The position numbers were made by a program, and so were the translations under genes. The notes under the pieces are model-generated. The model was not told the origin of the DNA. It saw only the letters and a list, made by a program, of their open reading frames with translations, and made no database searches. Shown here in pieces: positions 61,153 to 64,000 of a DNA stretch of 64,000 nucleotides (positions are counted from its first letter, which is position 1; every line of letters starts with the position of its first letter). The DNA is taken from contig CAMVUB010000003.1 of the NCBI GenBank assembly GCA_947170495.1, positions 34,004 to 98,003 on the forward strand, in the 5' to 3' direction. The DNA comes from an uncultured Prevotellaceae bacterium (GTDB lineage Bacteria; Bacteroidota; Bacteroidia; Bacteroidales; Bacteroidaceae).

Positions 61153-61935
61153 TTAAAAGGGTAAATCGTCAGATGTTTGTATCGTCGGAGTTTTTGCGGT
61201 ATTTTGACCTAAGTTGAAAAGGGAAACATTGTTCAAGATAATATCGACGCCTTTTGCCGTTAATTTGCATGCATTATATTCATTTCCATTCCAATCATTG
61301 GCTATATATGTCTCTAAGCATTGTTTCCGTTGAAGCAAGCGGATGGCTATACTCGTTGCTGTCTCATTAAAGCCTGCACGATTCATATGGTCTTTTAATG
61401 TGTAAACACTAACATCTTGTTCATCAGTTATTTGCTCACCAATCATATATGCTAGAAGTGCAACTTCATATGACTGGAAACCTTCAGTGTCTTTAACAGG
61501 TGATTCTATCATTTTTCTGTTAGTCGCACCTGTAGCAATGTATGCTTTTATTTTACTCACTATTTCTTCTTTCAATTTTGAAAAATCACTTGGAGATTCT
61601 GTAGTATATGGTATTATGCTTTTATGTCCAATATCAAAAGGAAATGTTTTTCGGCTTTCGTCACATACCATCACAACATCTTTTCCAATTGCGAAAGCAT
61701 ACCCTAATTCATACCAAACATTAGGATTATCCATAGATATATCTGCCAAGCAGATAGATGAGTTTTCTATTTTCTTTTCAATTTCGTCTATAATATTTCT
61801 AACAGAAGAATCCAAATCAACACGATACGGAACAAGTCCTGCGGTTGTAATAGCAGGAACATAAACATCGTCATAACGCTTAGTATATTTGTTGTCCGTT
61901 ATTGGCTGGATGACAAAACAATAATTATTTTCCAT
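61153..61935 (-). CDS. Nucleoside-deoxyribosyltransferase/TIR-like domain protein with winged helix
   Basis: 260 residues. Residues 1-130 have the Rossmann-like pattern of DRHyd/nucleoside 2-deoxyribosyltransferase-like and TIR-like proteins: CFVIQPI (6-12), AITTAGLVPYRVD, a helix with IIDEIEKKIENSSICLADIS, and NPNVWYELGYAFAIGKDV with a likely catalytic Glu76. Residues about 170-250 look like a winged helix (YTLKDHMNRAGFNETATSIA; LTAKGVDIIL). Related domains hydrolyse or sense nucleotides, including NAD+ derivatives, in bacterial conflict systems. It begins 2 bases after the membrane-protein stop. The function is inferred. Confidence 0.7.
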   Translation of the reverse strand: MENNYCFVIQPITDNKYTKRYDDVYVPAITTAGLVPYRVDLDSSVRNIIDEIEKKIENSSICLADISMDNPNVWYELGYAFAIGKDVVMVCDESRKTFPFDIGHKSIIPYTTESPSDFSKLKEEIVSKIKAYIATGATNRKMIESPVKDTEGFQSYEVALLAYMIGEQITDEQDVSVYTLKDHMNRAGFNETATSIAIRLLQRKQCLETYIANDWNGNEYNACKLTAKGVDIILNNVSLFNLGQNTAKTPTIQTSDDLPF

Positions 61936-61937
61936 TT

Positions 61938-62765
61938 TTACTTGTTTTTAGTTTCATTAATTTGAGTATTAACCATAATTGGCATATTAGAAAGCACATT
62001 CGTAGTAGCTTGTCCCATTCGAATTTGTTCTTTTACACTTACATACGCTTCATAATTCCATGTGAGATATGAATCAAATAATCCCATATCTATATCATTC
62101 AATAATGATTCTATTTTATCGGCTCTTGGTTTTCCGCTTTCATCAAAATGTAACGGAACATTCACTTGATCTTTGAAAACATAAACTGGTTTTAATTCGC
62201 CTAATGAAAAAAGAGTTTCCCAGTTGTAGGGTGAAGTCATTATGTTTTTGTTTATGTCCAATGTACTTTTTGCAAGGACCTCTTTAATATACTTCTTAGC
62301 CGCATTTCTATATGCAAACAATGTATAATTAGCGGCAAAATATGAATCAGGGTCAATATAGAATAAGTTATCACAATATCCATTGCTAATTTGGAATATT
62401 ATATTTTTTATTTCATCTTTGTCAATTACAGTATCAAGAAAATGAATTTTCTTTATATTAAATACTTCATTTACAGGAACTCCCATAGGAATTCCCAATT
62501 TGTTCAATGCAACAATAATGGTACGTTTTTCTGGAATGGATAAGGAATTATTGAATTCACTTTCTGCTTCTCTATATGATTTCTTTGCATAGGATTCTAA
62601 AATTTTAAGAGCCTTAATTGCAATACCGCGTACTTTTGTCATTTTTTCATCTTCTTTCGCTTTTTGGTATTTGTTACCAAAGAAAGCACCGACCCAACCA
62701 CCAAGAACTGCTGCAAGGATGGGGATTAGGACATATGCACCAATATTAAATGTTGTAGGTTCCAT
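61938..62765 (-). CDS. Membrane-anchored protein of unknown function (defence-island type)
   Basis: 275 residues. One membrane helix at about 10-30 (VLIPILAAVLGGWVGAFFGN) is followed by a basic segment and a soluble, mostly helical domain of about 240 residues (YAKKSYREAESEFNNSLSIP; LGIPMGVPVNEVFNIKKIHF). No catalytic motif or known family was recognised. It lies 14 bases after the methyltransferase and 2 bases before the hydrolase-like gene, so all three should be translated from one message. Confidence 0.65.
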   Translation of the reverse strand: MEPTTFNIGAYVLIPILAAVLGGWVGAFFGNKYQKAKEDEKMTKVRGIAIKALKILESYAKKSYREAESEFNNSLSIPEKRTIIVALNKLGIPMGVPVNEVFNIKKIHFLDTVIDKDEIKNIIFQISNGYCDNLFYIDPDSYFAANYTLFAYRNAAKKYIKEVLAKSTLDINKNIMTSPYNWETLFSLGELKPVYVFKDQVNVPLHFDESGKPRADKIESLLNDIDMGLFDSYLTWNYEAYVSVKEQIRMGQATTNVLSNMPIMVNTQINETKNK

Positions 62766-62779
62766 AATTTATATGCTTA

Positions 62780-64000
62780 TTATTTGTTATTATTGTATTC
62801 TTCTCGCGTGATTGGGGTCTCTGGGTCAACGATAAGGACTTCATCGTAAGTCAGGCCATAGAGGTGATAGACGAGGGAATCGATTTCCGACTCTATTATC
62901 TGTGAGTCTCCCTCTTGCTGATGTTTTTCCATTGCTTCTTGGACGAGAGAGACCAGTAAAGACTTTTGTCCTTGTGTTACTTCTGGAAGAGGGAAGTCTT
63001 TAATATCTTGAACTAATATCTTGGGGAATGCCCCTTTAGTCGCTTTGGGTGAATGATTAAAATGGTAGAAAGATGCAATCTTAGAGTTTAAAATACCCCA
63101 AAGCAGATACAAATCATTCACTTCACCGTTTCTTGTTATTATAGGAAGTAATTGAGGATCATTGATAAATGTCTCGGATATGAAACAAGCCATTATTGTC
63201 GGATTAGTTATTTCTCTAACTAATAGCCGTGGCGAAGTGAAGAATATGGGGTCAACATAACAAGCAACATGTTTACCATACTTTATGTATTCACCTGTTG
63301 CTTTATAATTGTATTTAGTAATATCTCTACCGTATATTTCTTGTATGTAGTAATCTTTTGTTTTTATATTGGAATGCCACAAGCGTTCTTCTTTAATCCG
63401 TGTACCTTCTTCTTCTCCATATGTTTTTACCAAGTCTGATAACCTATATGGAATATATCCTTGTGAACAATTATAAAAATCATCAATTTTGCATGGTTGA
63501 TCACAGATTTTGTTCACAATAGAGACAACCTCGCTGGGTAAGAAGAATGCCAGTCCCCAATTTTGATTCATCTTTAGCAATTCTTCTTTCCCCATAAGAA
63601 GTTGCTGTGTGTTTATCAATTCATTGAAAGATTCTATACCCGCAGTTTTTCTATATCCAATACTATCGTTGGTGCTATTTGATACTTTCTGCCACGTATT
63701 GATCGTATTGAACACAGTTGCTGATTCAAATATTTTGAATTTGGTACAATCAAGAATCTCTATTACATTCCATCTGTCCAAAATATTTAATCTATAATTT
63801 CTTGCAAAGTTGTTGAACAAATAGGTATTGGGAATAATATACGAGAGAATACCCTTATCTATCAATAAGGACTCGGCAATTTGAATGAAGTAATAGTATA
63901 TTTCATAGTCAGGAACATTTCCCCATAATCCAACAACAGCCTTTCTGTATTGGTCTTTTATAGAAACTCCATAAGGTGGATTTCCAATTATAATATCAAA
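62780..64000 (-). CDS. N6-adenine DNA methyltransferase, Eco57I-like (5' end outside window)
   Basis: At least 406 residues; the frame is open to the window edge and the real start lies beyond it. FDIIIGNPPYGVSI at the visible start carries the catalytic NPPY motif of N6-adenine methylases. The region from about residue 130 on (CSQGYIPYRLSDLV; SPRLLVREITNPTIMACFIS; LYLLWGILNSKIASFYHFNH) is a TaqI-like target-recognition domain as in Type IIG/Eco57I enzymes. A C-terminal helix ends in IDSLVYHLYGLTYDEVLIVD. It is A+T-rich relative to the core. It could be part of a Type IIG restriction-modification enzyme or of a multi-gene defence system. Confidence 0.88.
   Translation of the reverse strand, partial: FDIIIGNPPYGVSIKDQYRKAVVGLWGNVPDYEIYYYFIQIAESLLIDKGILSYIIPNTYLFNNFARNYRLNILDRWNVIEILDCTKFKIFESATVFNTINTWQKVSNSTNDSIGYRKTAGIESFNELINTQQLLMGKEELLKMNQNWGLAFFLPSEVVSIVNKICDQPCKIDDFYNCSQGYIPYRLSDLVKTYGEEEGTRIKEERLWHSNIKTKDYYIQEIYGRDITKYNYKATGEYIKYGKHVACYVDPIFFTSPRLLVREITNPTIMACFISETFINDPQLLPIITRNGEVNDLYLLWGILNSKIASFYHFNHSPKATKGAFPKILVQDIKDFPLPEVTQGQKSLLVSLVQEAMEKHQQEGDSQIIESEIDSLVYHLYGLTYDEVLIVDPETPITREEYNNNK

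Overview
The window looks like chromosome from a Prevotella-like member of the Bacteroidales. The grounds are: Bacteroidetes-type promoters (TAnnTTTG, usually TACCTTTG, at about ten gene starts); weak or absent Shine-Dalgarno sequences; secreted proteins ending in a C-terminal sorting-like module (LYLVNGQKVLVK, MIQEGRKVVIK); a BspA-like leucine-rich repeat protein; a DUF5687-type ABC permease; an M64 peptidase; and the set nitroreductase/DUF2520/kdsC/maf. Most genes are moderately GC-rich. The last 5 kb and the first 300 bases are clearly richer in A+T. No rRNA, CRISPR array or complete insertion sequence was seen. There is one tRNA (Pro, TGG).

Layout. 1-1430: tail of an unknown gene, then a repeat-filled intergenic region. 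1434-10878: gyrA, two TPR proteins, a very long tandem sensor kinase and its response regulator. 10919-21780: UvrD/PcrA helicase, a secreted HExxH protein, uridine kinase, lytic transglycosylase, CPA2 antiporter, ABC exporter and a PepSY-like lipoprotein. 21787-26591: the hisG-hisD-hisC-hisB operon (minus strand) and tRNA-Pro. 26765-29560: recR, a small membrane protein, a family 2 glycosyltransferase and a GNAT. 29534-37025: minus-strand genes for a Gly/Ser/His-rich secreted protein, GH43, EamA transporter, M64 peptidase, lipoprotein, Maf, KdsC, DUF2520 and nitroreductase. 37198-48680: PIF1-like helicase with HRDC, a 45-base stump of a lost flavoprotein gene, a membrane AraC regulator divergent from a BspA-like protein, a phosphoesterase, and a two-gene ABC system. 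47349-52049: TolC/adaptor/MacB-type efflux operon. 52120-57633: DUF4468-like protein, outer-membrane protein, phosphatidylserine-decarboxylase-like lipoprotein, and a SpoIIE phosphatase with a fused RsbW-like kinase domain plus its STAS partner. 57634-59100: repeats and broken small lipoprotein genes. 59103-64000: an A+T-rich, defence-like island (DUF5131, RhuM, a nucleoside-hydrolase-like protein with a winged helix, a membrane protein, an N6-adenine methyltransferase).

The most striking structure is a repeat family whose core is a C-rich/G-rich palindrome. Solitary copies sit against stop codons. Paired inverted copies form composite elements of about 155-163 bp that contain the start codon and encode the N-terminal residues of hisB, hisC and the efflux adaptor. 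In the mRNA the two arms could pair and hold the start codon in the loop, and the G-rich arm also fits a G-quadruplex pattern. A second repeat family is arranged A-B ... B'-A' in inverted orientation at the two ends of the 57-kb core. The best candidate for an undescribed biological system is the tight three-gene operon methyltransferase / membrane protein / nucleoside-hydrolase-like wHTH protein at 61153-64000.
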